Shown: positions 1 through 7,113, counted from the stretch's first letter. The stretch: 11,867 nucleotides of DNA from an uncultured Novosphingobium sp. (GCA_938005655.1 CALLNA010000289.1:1-11867), one strand, 5' to 3'. Notes: a model not told the origin generated them from the letters alone. Translations and numbers: made by a program.

Positions 1-959
1 CCGAAGCCCTCGTTGCCCTTGCGCTGGATGATCTCGAAGAAGATCGGGCCGAACATGTTCTCGGTGAAGATCTGGAGCAGGATGCCCTCGTCGCCGATAT
101 TGCCGTCGATCAGGATGCGGTTCCTGCGCAGGCGCTCCAGGTCCTCGCCGTGGCCGGGTACGCGCTTGTCGACCAGCTCGTAATAAGTCTCGATCGTGTC
201 CTGCAGCTTGACGCCGCGGGCGCGCAGGCGCTCGACCGTGTCGTAGATGTCCGGCGTGGTCAGCGCGAGGTGCTGGATGCCCTCGCCCTTATACTCGCGG
301 ATGAACTCCTCGATCTGGCTCTTGTCGTCCTGGCTCTCGTTCAGCGGGATGCGGATCGCCTTGTCGGGTGCGATCATCGCCTGGCTGAACAGGCCGGTCG
401 CCTGGCCCTTGATGTCGAAATACTTCTGCTCCTCGAAGCCGAAGAGCGTGCGGTAGAACTCGCTCCACACCCGCATCTGGCCGCGGCGGACATTGTGGGT
501 GAGGTGATCGAGCAGGTCGAGCCCGACATTGTTCTTCGCCTCGGCCTCCCGCCAGCCGGGGAACTCGGCCCAGTTCTCGTAGAGGTCGATGCCGTCCTGG
601 ATGAAATAGAGATAGGATCCGCCGATGCCGAGGATGACGGTGTCGTCCTCGTCGGTGCGCTTGGCGCCGTGCTCGAGCGCCCAGGCCATCGCCTTGGCCG
701 GATCGGCGACGCGAAAGGCCATGGCGCTGGCCGAGGGGCCGTGCTCGCCGCGGAAGGCCGCGACGCGGCCGGCCTCGTCGCGGTTGAGCATCAGGTTGAT
801 GCGGCCCTGCTTGTAGCGCGTGACGTTCTTGGTCGGGTGCCGGTGCGTCGGCACGAAGCCGAGCATTTCGAACTGCTTCCCCATCGCCTCGGGATCGGGC
901 GAGGTGAATTCGACGAATTCGAAGCCGTTGAGGCCGAGCGGATTGGCAGGATCGGTCAT
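1..959 (-). CDS. hppD: 4-hydroxyphenylpyruvate dioxygenase (partial, C-terminus off the left edge)
   Basis: This Fe(II) enzyme converts 4-hydroxyphenylpyruvate to homogentisate, the second step of tyrosine degradation, in the cytoplasm. The visible 319 residues start MTDPANPLGLNGFEFVEF and contain both vicinal-oxygen-chelate halves. All three iron ligands of the family are present: His152 in DHLTHNV, His230 in GIQHLAL and Glu309 in FFEIIQR. A typical bacterial enzyme has roughly 350-370 residues, so only the last few dozen are missing; these include the C-terminal helix that gates the active site. The ATG at 957-959 has a GGAG ribosome-binding site eight bases upstream. It lies 73 bp downstream of the oxidoreductase gene on the same strand, but the gap holds what looks like a separate promoter with an operator. 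Family assignment is firm; only the end of the gene is unseen. Confidence 0.96.
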   Translation of the reverse strand, partial: MTDPANPLGLNGFEFVEFTSPDPEAMGKQFEMLGFVPTHRHPTKNVTRYKQGRINLMLNRDEAGRVAAFRGEHGPSASAMAFRVADPAKAMAWALEHGAKRTDEDDTVILGIGGSYLYFIQDGIDLYENWAEFPGWREAEAKNNVGLDLLDHLTHNVRRGQMRVWSEFYRTLFGFEEQKYFDIKGQATGLFSQAMIAPDKAIRIPLNESQDDKSQIEEFIREYKGEGIQHLALTTPDIYDTVERLRARGVKLQDTIETYYELVDKRVPGHGEDLERLRRNRILIDGNIGDEGILLQIFTENMFGPIFFEIIQRKGNEGF

Positions 960-987
960 GGGTGCACGCTCCAAGAAGGTAACGCGC

Positions 988-1016
988 GGGCTAGTCCGAA
1001 GTGCAGTTAGTGTCAA
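988..1016 (-). promoter_or_regulatory. Candidate promoter of hppD
   Basis: Read on the minus strand, a perfect -35 hexamer TTGACA (1011-1016) is followed after 17 bases by TAGCCC (988-993), a weak -10. The spacing to the hppD ATG (about 28 bases from the -10) suits a short leader. The -35 box sits inside the palindrome at 1003-1030, so a repressor bound there would block polymerase. The -10 match is poor, and this may mean the promoter needs help or that the true -10 is shifted. This is sequence inference only. Confidence 0.45.
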
Positions 1017-1030
1017 TTGATACTAGTTGC
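1003..1030. promoter_or_regulatory. Long near-palindromic operator upstream of hppD
   Basis: The 18-base core TAGTGTCAATTGATACTA (1008-1025) is palindromic at 16 of 18 positions around a TCAATTGA centre. The symmetry extends outward to GCA...TGC, giving 22 of 28 symmetric positions over 1003-1030. It lies in the gap between the oxidoreductase stop and the hppD start and covers the candidate hppD -35 box. Its size and form suit a dimeric winged-helix repressor such as a MarR-type regulator, which controls tyrosine or homogentisate genes in several proteobacteria. No regulator gene is in the window, so the binding protein is unknown. Confidence 0.55.
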
Positions 1031-1032
1031 GG

Positions 1033-2418
1033 TCAGAGCCCTTCGCCACCCACCCAGTGCGCATTGGAGAGGCGCCGGGCGACGCTCCAGGTCTGGGTGC
1101 GGATGTCCGGCACCGCGACGATTTCCCAGAAGGCCCCGCGCGTCATCGGACCCAGCGCGTAGAGATTGGCGTTGGGCCGGCCCCTGGCGTTGATCGTCTG
1201 GCCCTGATTGTCGACATCGATGCCCAGATGCGCGGCGTCGGGGCGGATCACGCCGCGTGCCGCGAGCTGTTGCAGCAAGGGTTCCTCGGTGCGGTTGAGG
1301 TCGCCAAGGGGGCCGGTGCAGTTGACGATGCGCTGGACGAGTATCGCCTCCGCCGTCTCGGCGCCGCGGCGGCGGAGTTTGACCTCGATGCCCCCGGGCT
1401 TCTCCTCGAAGCCGAGCGTCTTGCCTGCGATCACTTCGAGCTGGCCGCGCTCGACAACGGCCATCAGCCGGGCATGGACCTCCGGGGCGAGGCGGTGGCG
1501 ATGCACGTCCCACCAGGGGCGGAGATGGCGCAGGAATCGGCCGCGCTCGGCCTCGCTGGCATTGCCCCACATCGCCTGAGTGAAGGGGCGGAGTTCGTCG
1601 ACCGCGTTGCGCCAGCCGATTTCCGCGCCGCGCGCGCGCACGGCGTGCAGCAACCCGGAGGCAGTGGTGGCGGGGCGCTCGGCCAGCTTCTTCCAGTCGC
1701 TGCCCGGCGCATGGGCGCGCGGCAGCAGGCCGCGGCGGGACAGCGCGACGATCTTGCCCTTGAACCCGCGCGCGTCGAGCAGCAGCACGACGTCGATCAT
1801 CGTCAGGCCGGTGCCGATCACCAGCACGGTATCGTCGGGGCCGAGCCCTTCGGGCACGCTGGCGTCCCAGGGGTCGCCCTTGTAACGCTCCGCGGAGAGC
1901 TTCTCGGGATCGAGGCCGGGCGGATCGTGCGGGGGCAGGTTGCCGACCGCAAGCACCGCGGCGTCGGCCTCGATCGTGCCGGTCTTCAGCCGCACCTTCA
2001 CGCCATCGCCGAATTCCAGGTCCTCGACTTCGTCGCGAACCAGCTTCAGCCGGTCGGGATGCTCGAGCAGCGCGGCGTCGAGCAGCTCGCGGAGATACTC
2101 GCCATAGGTGACGCGGGGGATGAAGGCGCTCGGCGCATCCTCCACGCCGCGCGCCTGGAGCCAGCGGACGAAGTGCGAGGGATCGTCGGGGAAGGCGCTC
2201 ATGTTCGCGGCGCGCACGTTGAGCACATGGCTGGGATGCGCGGCGCCATAGGCGAGGCCCAGGCCCGCCACCGGCGCGCGCTCGATCAGCGTGGCGCGGG
2301 GCCCCTCGTGGCGAAGCAGGTTGACCGCCTGCAGGGTGCCGGAGAAACCGGCGCCGATGATTGCGACATGCTCGATCACGTCAGATTTCGTATTCGATCT
2401 GCCACTCGGGCTGTTCAT
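1033..2418 (-). CDS. FAD/NAD(P)-binding oxidoreductase (NAD_binding_9-like)
   Basis: A 461-residue cytoplasmic flavoprotein of uncertain substrate. An N-terminal Rossmann dinucleotide-binding motif IIGAGFSG (residues 20-27) is followed by an acidic ERAP strand end that should bind the FAD ribose. A second nucleotide-binding motif, VIGTGLTMID (200-209), would hold NAD(P)H, and a conserved NCTGP segment is at 366-370. The C-terminal LYALGPMTRGAFWE (419-432) resembles the closing FAD contact of such enzymes. The layout matches the 'FAD-NAD(P)-binding' family (PF13454-like), whose members are mostly uncharacterised. The start is ambiguous: the ATG at 2416-2418 overlaps the upstream gene by 38 bases and has no clear ribosome-binding site. 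A GTG at 2377-2379 begins two bases after the upstream stop and would leave a compact MIEHVAIIGAG start. Translational coupling to the upstream gene is likely either way. A role in tyrosine breakdown with hppD is only suggested by position. Confidence 0.85.
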   Translation of the reverse strand: MNSPSGRSNTKSDVIEHVAIIGAGFSGTLQAVNLLRHEGPRATLIERAPVAGLGLAYGAAHPSHVLNVRAANMSAFPDDPSHFVRWLQARGVEDAPSAFIPRVTYGEYLRELLDAALLEHPDRLKLVRDEVEDLEFGDGVKVRLKTGTIEADAAVLAVGNLPPHDPPGLDPEKLSAERYKGDPWDASVPEGLGPDDTVLVIGTGLTMIDVVLLLDARGFKGKIVALSRRGLLPRAHAPGSDWKKLAERPATTASGLLHAVRARGAEIGWRNAVDELRPFTQAMWGNASEAERGRFLRHLRPWWDVHRHRLAPEVHARLMAVVERGQLEVIAGKTLGFEEKPGGIEVKLRRRGAETAEAILVQRIVNCTGPLGDLNRTEEPLLQQLAARGVIRPDAAHLGIDVDNQGQTINARGRPNANLYALGPMTRGAFWEIVAVPDIRTQTWSVARRLSNAHWVGGEGL

Positions 2419-2647
2419 AGGCCGGCTTGCGTGCCGCCATGCCGGGCTGGCGGGCGAGCATCTGCCCGTAAAGCCGCTTCACCGCATCGCTGGCGGTGCG
2501 GGCGAACAGCGCCGGGACGACGGCATGGACCACACAGGCTGCGCCCCCGACGATCATGGTGAAGCCGAATCGCGCGGCGGTGGCGGCATGCTCGCCATAG
2601 CTTTCGCCGACGGCGCGCGGATGGGACAGGAAGATGCGCTCGAACAT
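2381..2647 (-). CDS. Small one-helix membrane protein, DUF6356-like
   Basis: An 88-residue protein of unknown function starting MFERIFLSHPRAVGESYGEH. One hydrophobic stretch at residues 28-48 (FTMIVGGAACVVHAVVPALF) is a likely transmembrane segment, flanked by charged, soluble ends; the C-terminal tail ends EWQIEYEI. The short N-terminal LSHPRAVGESYGEH block followed by a single helix is the pattern I recall for DUF6356 proteins of sphingomonads; I could not search to confirm this. The same frame stays open upstream to 3037, but that extension runs antisense through the transporter gene, so the ATG at 2645-2647 is the sensible start. The ribosome-binding site is weak. It leads a minus-strand pair with the oxidoreductase, overlapping its longest frame by 38 bases. 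Confidence 0.7.
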   Translation of the reverse strand: MFERIFLSHPRAVGESYGEHAATAARFGFTMIVGGAACVVHAVVPALFARTASDAVKRLYGQMLARQPGMAARKPAYEQPEWQIEYEI

Positions 2648-2810
2648 GGGCGCCGTGTACGCCCCCCGGGCCGCACTGTGAAGTACAGCTTTTGCGATCC
2701 CAAGCCTGGCTTTGTTTGCAATGCGACGGCGCATGGCCGAACCTGGGGAAGAGGCGAGCCGGAGAGCACGCGCAGCGACGGGGGTTCCAACCGCGGACGG
2801 ACTGTGGTTG

Positions 2811-2822
2811 GTTAGCGCTAAC
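2811..2822. promoter_or_regulatory. GTTAGCGCTAAC palindrome, LacI-type operator candidate
   Basis: A perfect 12-base palindrome with a central CG lies 20 bp before the transporter start, in the 194-bp divergent region (2648-2841) between the small membrane-protein gene and the transporter gene. It ends just before the ribosome-binding site, so a bound protein would block the transporter's transcription start region. NTTAGCGCTAAN-like sites are typical of LacI/GalR-family regulators, which often have a central CG step. The rest of the divergent region shows no other strong structure. Confidence 0.5.
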
Positions 2823-2841
2823 AATATGAGGGGATGACAGC

Positions 2842-4560
2842 TTGAGCGAGGATGCACGGTCCGACACCCCGTCGGCGCCCTTGGGCGAACATCATACGGC
2901 CACCCGCAACGAGAAGATGGTGATCGCGGCATCGTCGCTGGGCACCGTGTTCGAATGGTATGATTTCTATCTCTACGGCCTGCTCGCCACGACGATCTCG
3001 GCGCAGTTCTTTGCCGGGGTGAACGACACCACCGCATTCATCTTCGCGCTCGCGGCGTTCGCGGCGGGGTTCGCGGTGCGTCCGTTCGGTGCGCTCGTCT
3101 TCGGGCGGATCGGCGACCTGGTGGGGCGCAAGAATACGTTCCTGGTGACGATGGGGATCATGGGCGGATCGACCTTCGCCGTGGGCCTGCTCCCCAATTT
3201 CGCCACTGCCGGCGTGGCCGCGCCGATCCTGCTGGTGACGTTGCGGGTGCTCCAGGGGCTGGCGCTGGGCGGCGAATATGGCGGCGCCGCCACCTATGTC
3301 GCCGAGCATGCGCCCAACCATAAGCGCGGGCTCTACACCAGCTGGATCCAGACCACCGCGACGCTCGGCCTGTTCGCCTCGCTGCTTGTCGTGATCGGCA
3401 CGCGGTCATGGCTGGGCGAGGCGGCGTTCGCGAACTGGGGCTGGCGCGTGCCGTTCCTCGCCTCGATCCTGCTGCTCGGCGTATCGCTCTGGGTGCGGCT
3501 CCAGCTCAACGAGAGCCCGGTCTATGCCCGGATGAAGGCGAGCGGCAACACGTCCAAGGCGCCGCTCACCGAGGCGTTCCTGCGCTGGGGCAACCTGCGC
3601 ATCGTCCTCATCGCGCTGTTCGGTGCGGTCGTGGGGCAGGCGGTAGTGTGGTACACGGGGCAATTCTACGCGCTGTTCTTCCTCGAGAAGACGCTGAAGG
3701 TCGACGGGATGACCGCGAACGTCCTGATCGCCATCGCGCTGGCGCTGGGCACGCCCTTCTTCGTGTTCTTCGGTTGGCTCTCGGACAAGATCGGGCGCAA
3801 GCCGATCATCCTGGCCGGATGCCTGCTCGCCTCGATCAGCTATTTCCCGCTGTTCCATGCGCTGACCCAGGCGGCGAACCCCGCGCTGGCCGAGGCGCAG
3901 GCGCGGGCGCCGGTGGTCGTCTCCACGCTCAATGCGCATTGCTCCTTCCAGTTCGATCCGATCGGCAAGAACAAGTTCGATGCGAGTGGTTGCGATGTCG
4001 CCAAATCCTATCTCGCCAAGGCTGGCGTTCCCTATGAGCATGAAGTCCTCCGCCTGTCGGACGATGTGACGATGTCGCCAGTGCCGGAGGGTCAGGTCGA
4101 GGTGGCGATCGGCGGGAGCAAGGTCACTGCGCCGACCGCACTTGCCGGCATGGGCACGGGTGCCCGCAAGGCAGCGATCGCTGCCTTCCAGAAGGACCTC
4201 CAGGCCGCGCTCGCCGCTGCCCGCTACCCTGCCAAGGCGGACGATGCTCGGATCGACAAGCCGCTGGTGGTGGCGATCCTGTTCGCGCTCGTGCTGCTGG
4301 TGACCATGGTCTATGGCCCGATCGCGGCGATGCTGGTCGAGCTCTTCCCCAGCCGCATCCGCTATACGTCGATGAGCCTGCCCTATCATCTGGGCAATGG
4401 CTGGTTCGGCGGCTTCCTGCCCGCCACCGCCTTCGCGATGGTGGCGGCGACGGGGGACATCTATTACGGCCTCTGGTATCCGGTGGTGGCCGCGGCCGCG
4501 ACGCTTGTCGTCGGCCTGTTGCTGCTCCCCGAAACCTTCCGGCGGAAGATCGAGGAATGA
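2842..4560 (+). CDS. MHS-family major facilitator transporter with a large periplasmic insert
   Basis: A 572-residue inner-membrane carrier, probably a proton symporter for an organic acid or amino-acid-like solute. It begins with the family signature SSLGTVFEWYDFYLYG (31-46). The major-facilitator motif A occurs in both halves: GRIGDLVGRK (88-97) after helix 2 and GWLSDKIGRK (311-320) after helix 8. The motif RVLQGLALGGEYGGA is in helix 4. Twelve helices can be traced, the last ending near LLLLPETF (559-566). Between helices 9 and 10 is an extra hydrophilic segment of about 130 residues (341-471), making the protein longer than the usual 430-550. By topology this loop faces the periplasm; it holds two cysteines (Cys367, Cys384). 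The start is TTG at 2842, supported by AGGGG at 2829-2833 with eight bases of spacing. No in-frame ATG occurs before codon 26, which lies just before helix 1. The substrate cannot be read from sequence. Confidence 0.9.
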   Translation: MSEDARSDTPSAPLGEHHTATRNEKMVIAASSLGTVFEWYDFYLYGLLATTISAQFFAGVNDTTAFIFALAAFAAGFAVRPFGALVFGRIGDLVGRKNTFLVTMGIMGGSTFAVGLLPNFATAGVAAPILLVTLRVLQGLALGGEYGGAATYVAEHAPNHKRGLYTSWIQTTATLGLFASLLVVIGTRSWLGEAAFANWGWRVPFLASILLLGVSLWVRLQLNESPVYARMKASGNTSKAPLTEAFLRWGNLRIVLIALFGAVVGQAVVWYTGQFYALFFLEKTLKVDGMTANVLIAIALALGTPFFVFFGWLSDKIGRKPIILAGCLLASISYFPLFHALTQAANPALAEAQARAPVVVSTLNAHCSFQFDPIGKNKFDASGCDVAKSYLAKAGVPYEHEVLRLSDDVTMSPVPEGQVEVAIGGSKVTAPTALAGMGTGARKAAIAAFQKDLQAALAAARYPAKADDARIDKPLVVAILFALVLLVTMVYGPIAAMLVELFPSRIRYTSMSLPYHLGNGWFGGFLPATAFAMVAATGDIYYGLWYPVVAAAATLVVGLLLLPETFRRKIEE

Positions 4561-5021
4561 CCGTCGAAACCGTGCGCGCCTGGCTTGCCGAACATGCGCC
4601 GGATCTTGTCCTGATCGAGCAGGCGGCGAGCACCGCCACGGTGGCGGAGGCGGCGGCGACGCTCGGGGTCGAGCCCGGGCGCATCGCCAAGACGCTGGCG
4701 CTGCGGGTGGGCGATGCTGTCGTGCTCGTCGTCGCGCGTGGCGATGCGCGGCTCGACAATCCCAGGATCAAGGCCGAGTTCGCGGGCCGCGCCTCGATGC
4801 TCGGCGCCGAAGAGGCGGAGGCGCTGACCGGTCATCCGGTGGGTGGGGTCTGCCCCTTCGGGCTGGCAACTCCGCTGCCGGTCTATTGCGATGTCTCGAT
4901 CCGGGGATTCGCGACGGTGTTTCCGGCGGCGGGCTCGCGCACCGCATCGGTGGAAATCGCGCCCGAACGCCTGGCGGCGCTGGTTTCGCGGCGTTGGGTT
5001 GACGTATGCAAGCTGGGGTGA
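4557..5021 (+). CDS. YbaK/EbsC-type aminoacyl-tRNA deacylase
   Basis: A 154-residue cytoplasmic protein that fits the Cys-tRNA(Pro)/YbaK editing family, which hydrolyses wrongly charged tRNA. Family features are visible along the whole length: RIAKTLAL with the catalytic-type Lys45, the KAEF...GRASMLGAEEAEALTGHPVGGV block, the VGGVCPFGL motif (95-103) and the GSRTASVEIAP strand (126-136). The length is normal. Its ATG overlaps the transporter stop as ATGA (4557-4560), so the two are surely co-transcribed and probably translationally coupled. A shared job with the transporter is not obvious. Members differ in which amino acid they remove, so the exact substrate (Cys, Ala, Pro or other) is left open and no gene symbol is given. 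Confidence 0.92.
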   Translation: MTVETVRAWLAEHAPDLVLIEQAASTATVAEAAATLGVEPGRIAKTLALRVGDAVVLVVARGDARLDNPRIKAEFAGRASMLGAEEAEALTGHPVGGVCPFGLATPLPVYCDVSIRGFATVFPAAGSRTASVEIAPERLAALVSRRWVDVCKLG

Positions 5022-5031
5022 GCAAATGCGC

Positions 5032-5060
5032 TTGACCCGCCGCGCAACCTTCCCTAACGG
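5032..5060 (+). promoter_or_regulatory. Candidate promoter of tRNA-Glu
   Basis: TTGACC (5032-5037) and TAACGG (5055-5060) are separated by exactly 17 bases, and the second box ends 21 bases before the mature 5' end of the tRNA. This would leave a leader of roughly 15 bases to be trimmed by RNase P. The -35 match is good (5 of 6), the -10 partial. It begins about 10 bases after the deacylase stop, so the tRNA probably does not depend on read-through. Confidence 0.5.
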
Positions 5061-5081
5061 ACCGCCTCCACGCTTCGGCAT

Positions 5082-5156
5082 GGCCCCTTCGTCTAGCGGT
5101 TAGGACGCGGCCCTTTCACGGCTGAAACACGGGTTCGATTCCCGTAGGGGTCACCA
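5082..5156 (+). tRNA. tRNA-Glu (anticodon UUC)
   Basis: A complete 75-base cloverleaf including an encoded CCA end. The acceptor stem GGCCCCT pairs with AGGGGTC (one G-U), with discriminator A at 5153. The D arm is GTCT...GGAC around AGCGGTTA. The anticodon stem CGGCC/GGCTG encloses the loop CTTTCAC, placing TTC at positions 34-36, which reads GAA and GAG codons. The T arm CGGG-TTCGATT-CCCG is canonical. No repeat of the tRNA 3' end is visible elsewhere in the window, so there is no sign of an inserted element using it as an attachment site. Confidence 0.98.
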
Positions 5157-5194
5157 TCACCACAGCGACCGGCCAGCTCTCGATCAGCTTAGCC

Positions 5195-6991
5195 TCAATC
5201 GGCCCAGGCCGCATCCTCGACATGCAGCTCGGCGGCCGGGCGGCTGCCCCAGTCGTCGAGCTTGGCGCGGCCGGCGAGCCAGAACCGGCGGTCGCGCGCG
5301 CCGTGGAGCAGGGCCTGGCCCAGCTCGGTCTCGGCGGCGCGGAAGGCGATGGCCTTGAAGCTGGCGCCGTCGTTGCCGCGCACGATCAGCCGGACGTGGT
5401 CGGCGCCCACCGTGTCGGCCTTGACCATCCGCACCGGCCCGACCGCGATGCGCGGCGCGGGCCAGCCCATGCCGAAGGGTCCGGCGCTGTCCAGCGTCTC
5501 GATCAGCCCCGGCCGCAGGCCGCCGGGCGCGACGGCGAGGTCGAGCAGCACGGCCTGGGTCGCGGCGGCGGCGGTCACGTCGGCGCCGAGCCTGGCGTCG
5601 AGCCAGTCGGCCAGCGCGCCGACCCGGTCCGCCGCGATGGTGAGCCCCGCCGCCATGGCGTGGCCCCCGCCCGCCACCAGCAGCCCGGCCTCGCGCGCGG
5701 CGATGATCGCGGCGCCGAGGTCGACCCCGGCGATCGAGCGGCCGGAGCCTTTGCCGTGGCCGGTTTCGTCGGCGTCGAGCGCGATGACCAGCGTCGGCTT
5801 GCCGGTCTTCTCCTTGATCCGCCCGGCGACGATGCCGATCACGCCGGGATGCCAGCCCCGGCCGGCGAGGACCATGACTGCGCGGTTGTGCTGCCCGGCG
5901 ATCTGCGCCTCGGCCGCCTCCTGAACCTCGGCCTCGATCGCCCGGCGCTCCTCGTTGAGGCGGGAGAGCTGGGCGGCGATCTCGCGCGCCTCGTCCGGGT
6001 CCTGGGTGGTGAGCAGGCGCACCCCGAGCGTCGCCTCGCCGACGCGGCCCCCGGCGTTGACCCGGGGGCCGAGCGCGAAGCCGAGGTCGGAGCAGGTCGG
6101 CGCGCGCTTCAGCCGGCTGGCGTCGATCAGCGCCGCCATGCCGACGTTGTCGCGCCGGGCCATGACCCGGAGCCCCTGGGCGACCATCGCCCGGTTGAGG
6201 CCCTTCAGTTGCGCGACGTCGGCGACGGTGCCGAGGGCGACGAGATCGAGCAGGGCGAACAGGTCGGGCTCGGCCCGCGCCGCGAAATAGCCGCAGCCGC
6301 GCAGGCGGCGGACCGTCGCCACGGCGAGGACGAAGGCTACGCCGACCGCCGCGAGGTGGCCGTGGGCCGCGCCGATATCGCCCTCGTCGAGGCGGTTGGG
6401 GTTGACCAGGGCGGCCGCCACCGGCAGCTCCGGCGCGCACTTGTGGTGATCGACCACGATCACGTCGACGCCGGCCTCGTGCGCCATCCGCAGCGCCTCG
6501 TGGGCCATGGCCCCGCAGTCGACCGTCACGATCAGGCTGGAACCCTGCCCGGCGAGGCGGACCAGCGCTTCGCCCGAGGGGCCGTAGCCTTCCAGCAGGC
6601 GGTCGGGGATGTAGTAGCCGGCATCGTGGCCGAGCATCCGCAGCAGGCGGATGAGCAGCGCCGCGCTGGTCGCCCCGTCGACGTCGTAGTCGCCATAGAC
6701 GGTGACGGTCTCGTGGGTCAGCACCGCCTGGGCGAGGCGCTCGGCCGCCGCCTCCATGTCGCGGAACTCCGACGGGTCGGGCAGGAACTCGCGTAGCGAG
6801 GGCGCGCGGTGGCGCGCCAGATCGTCCGCCGCCACGCCGCGGGCGAGGAGGAGCTGATCGACCAGGTCGCTCTCCAGCCCGCCGGGCGCTCCCGCGCCGT
6901 CGCCGATATCCATGTTGCCGCGCCGCCAGCGCCAGGCGCGGCCCGAGAGCGAGCGGTCGATGCCGAAGACGGAGGGAGCGTGGGACGCCAT
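5195..6991 (-). CDS. recJ: Single-stranded-DNA-specific exonuclease RecJ
   Basis: A 598-residue 5'-3' single-strand DNA exonuclease of the DHH phosphoesterase superfamily, acting in recombination and mismatch and base-excision repair. Metal-binding motifs appear in order: YGDYDVDG (99-106), TVDCG (156-160), the signature VVDHH (179-183) and the fourth-motif region DLVALGTVADV (249-259). The substrate-binding GPRVNAGGR (308-316) follows. The DHHA1 half carries GRGWHPGVIGIVAGRI (377-392), GSGRS (415-419) and GGGHAMAAG (441-449). The remainder to 598 fits the RecJ OB-type C-terminal domain. The length is normal. The ATG at 6989-6991 has no strong ribosome-binding site, but the GRAWRWR segment at 17-23 looks like conserved N-terminal sequence, favouring this start over Met27. 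Its 3' end faces the tRNA across a 38-bp gap; its 5' end diverges from the secreted-protein gene. Confidence 0.97.
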   Translation of the reverse strand: MASHAPSVFGIDRSLSGRAWRWRRGNMDIGDGAGAPGGLESDLVDQLLLARGVAADDLARHRAPSLREFLPDPSEFRDMEAAAERLAQAVLTHETVTVYGDYDVDGATSAALLIRLLRMLGHDAGYYIPDRLLEGYGPSGEALVRLAGQGSSLIVTVDCGAMAHEALRMAHEAGVDVIVVDHHKCAPELPVAAALVNPNRLDEGDIGAAHGHLAAVGVAFVLAVATVRRLRGCGYFAARAEPDLFALLDLVALGTVADVAQLKGLNRAMVAQGLRVMARRDNVGMAALIDASRLKRAPTCSDLGFALGPRVNAGGRVGEATLGVRLLTTQDPDEAREIAAQLSRLNEERRAIEAEVQEAAEAQIAGQHNRAVMVLAGRGWHPGVIGIVAGRIKEKTGKPTLVIALDADETGHGKGSGRSIAGVDLGAAIIAAREAGLLVAGGGHAMAAGLTIAADRVGALADWLDARLGADVTAAAATQAVLLDLAVAPGGLRPGLIETLDSAGPFGMGWPAPRIAVGPVRMVKADTVGADHVRLIVRGNDGASFKAIAFRAAETELGQALLHGARDRRFWLAGRAKLDDWGSRPAAELHVEDAAWAD

Positions 6992-7040
6992 GGAGCCGGA
7001 CTAACCGATCGGCCGCACATGGCAAAGCCGTCGTTAAGGC

Positions 7041-7050
7041 TTGTCGACAA
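7041..7050. promoter_or_regulatory. Short TTGTCGACAA palindrome between recJ and the secreted-protein gene
   Basis: The 122-bp divergent region 6992-7113 is less GC-rich than its flanks and must hold the promoters of both genes. The clearest element is a perfect 10-base palindrome, TTGTCGACAA, about 50 bp before recJ and 64 bp before the other gene. A GCCAAT/ATTGGC inverted pair brackets the next 26 bases (7053-7078). No convincing -35/-10 pair stands out on either strand. A 10-base palindrome can occur by chance, so this is a weak call. Confidence 0.2.
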
Positions 7051-7113
7051 TTGCCAATTCGCAGCTGTCGTGATTGGCTAGCAAGCGGGAAGGAAGCAGG
7101 AGGACTCGGGGTT

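Noticed and set aside
1027..2562. A 511-codon plus-strand open frame opposite the oxidoreductase gene
   Set aside because: Its product is low-complexity and rich in Arg, Ala, Gly and Asp, as expected from the complement of a GC-rich gene; the minus-strand protein has clear FAD and NAD motifs.
2648..3037. N-terminal extension of the small DUF6356-like gene into the transporter region
   Set aside because: The extension is antisense to transporter codons, is Arg/Pro-rich and has no homology signal; the conserved part starts at the ATG at 2647.
5082..5156. tRNA-Glu as an integration site for a mobile island
   Set aside because: No integrase, no duplicated tRNA 3' end and no mobile genes are seen; the next gene is the core gene recJ.
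5184..7025. A 613-codon minus-strand frame overlapping recJ, plus a 524-codon plus-strand frame over the same region
   Set aside because: Both are shadows: the first is almost pure Arg/Pro/Gly/Ala, while the RecJ frame carries all catalytic motifs.
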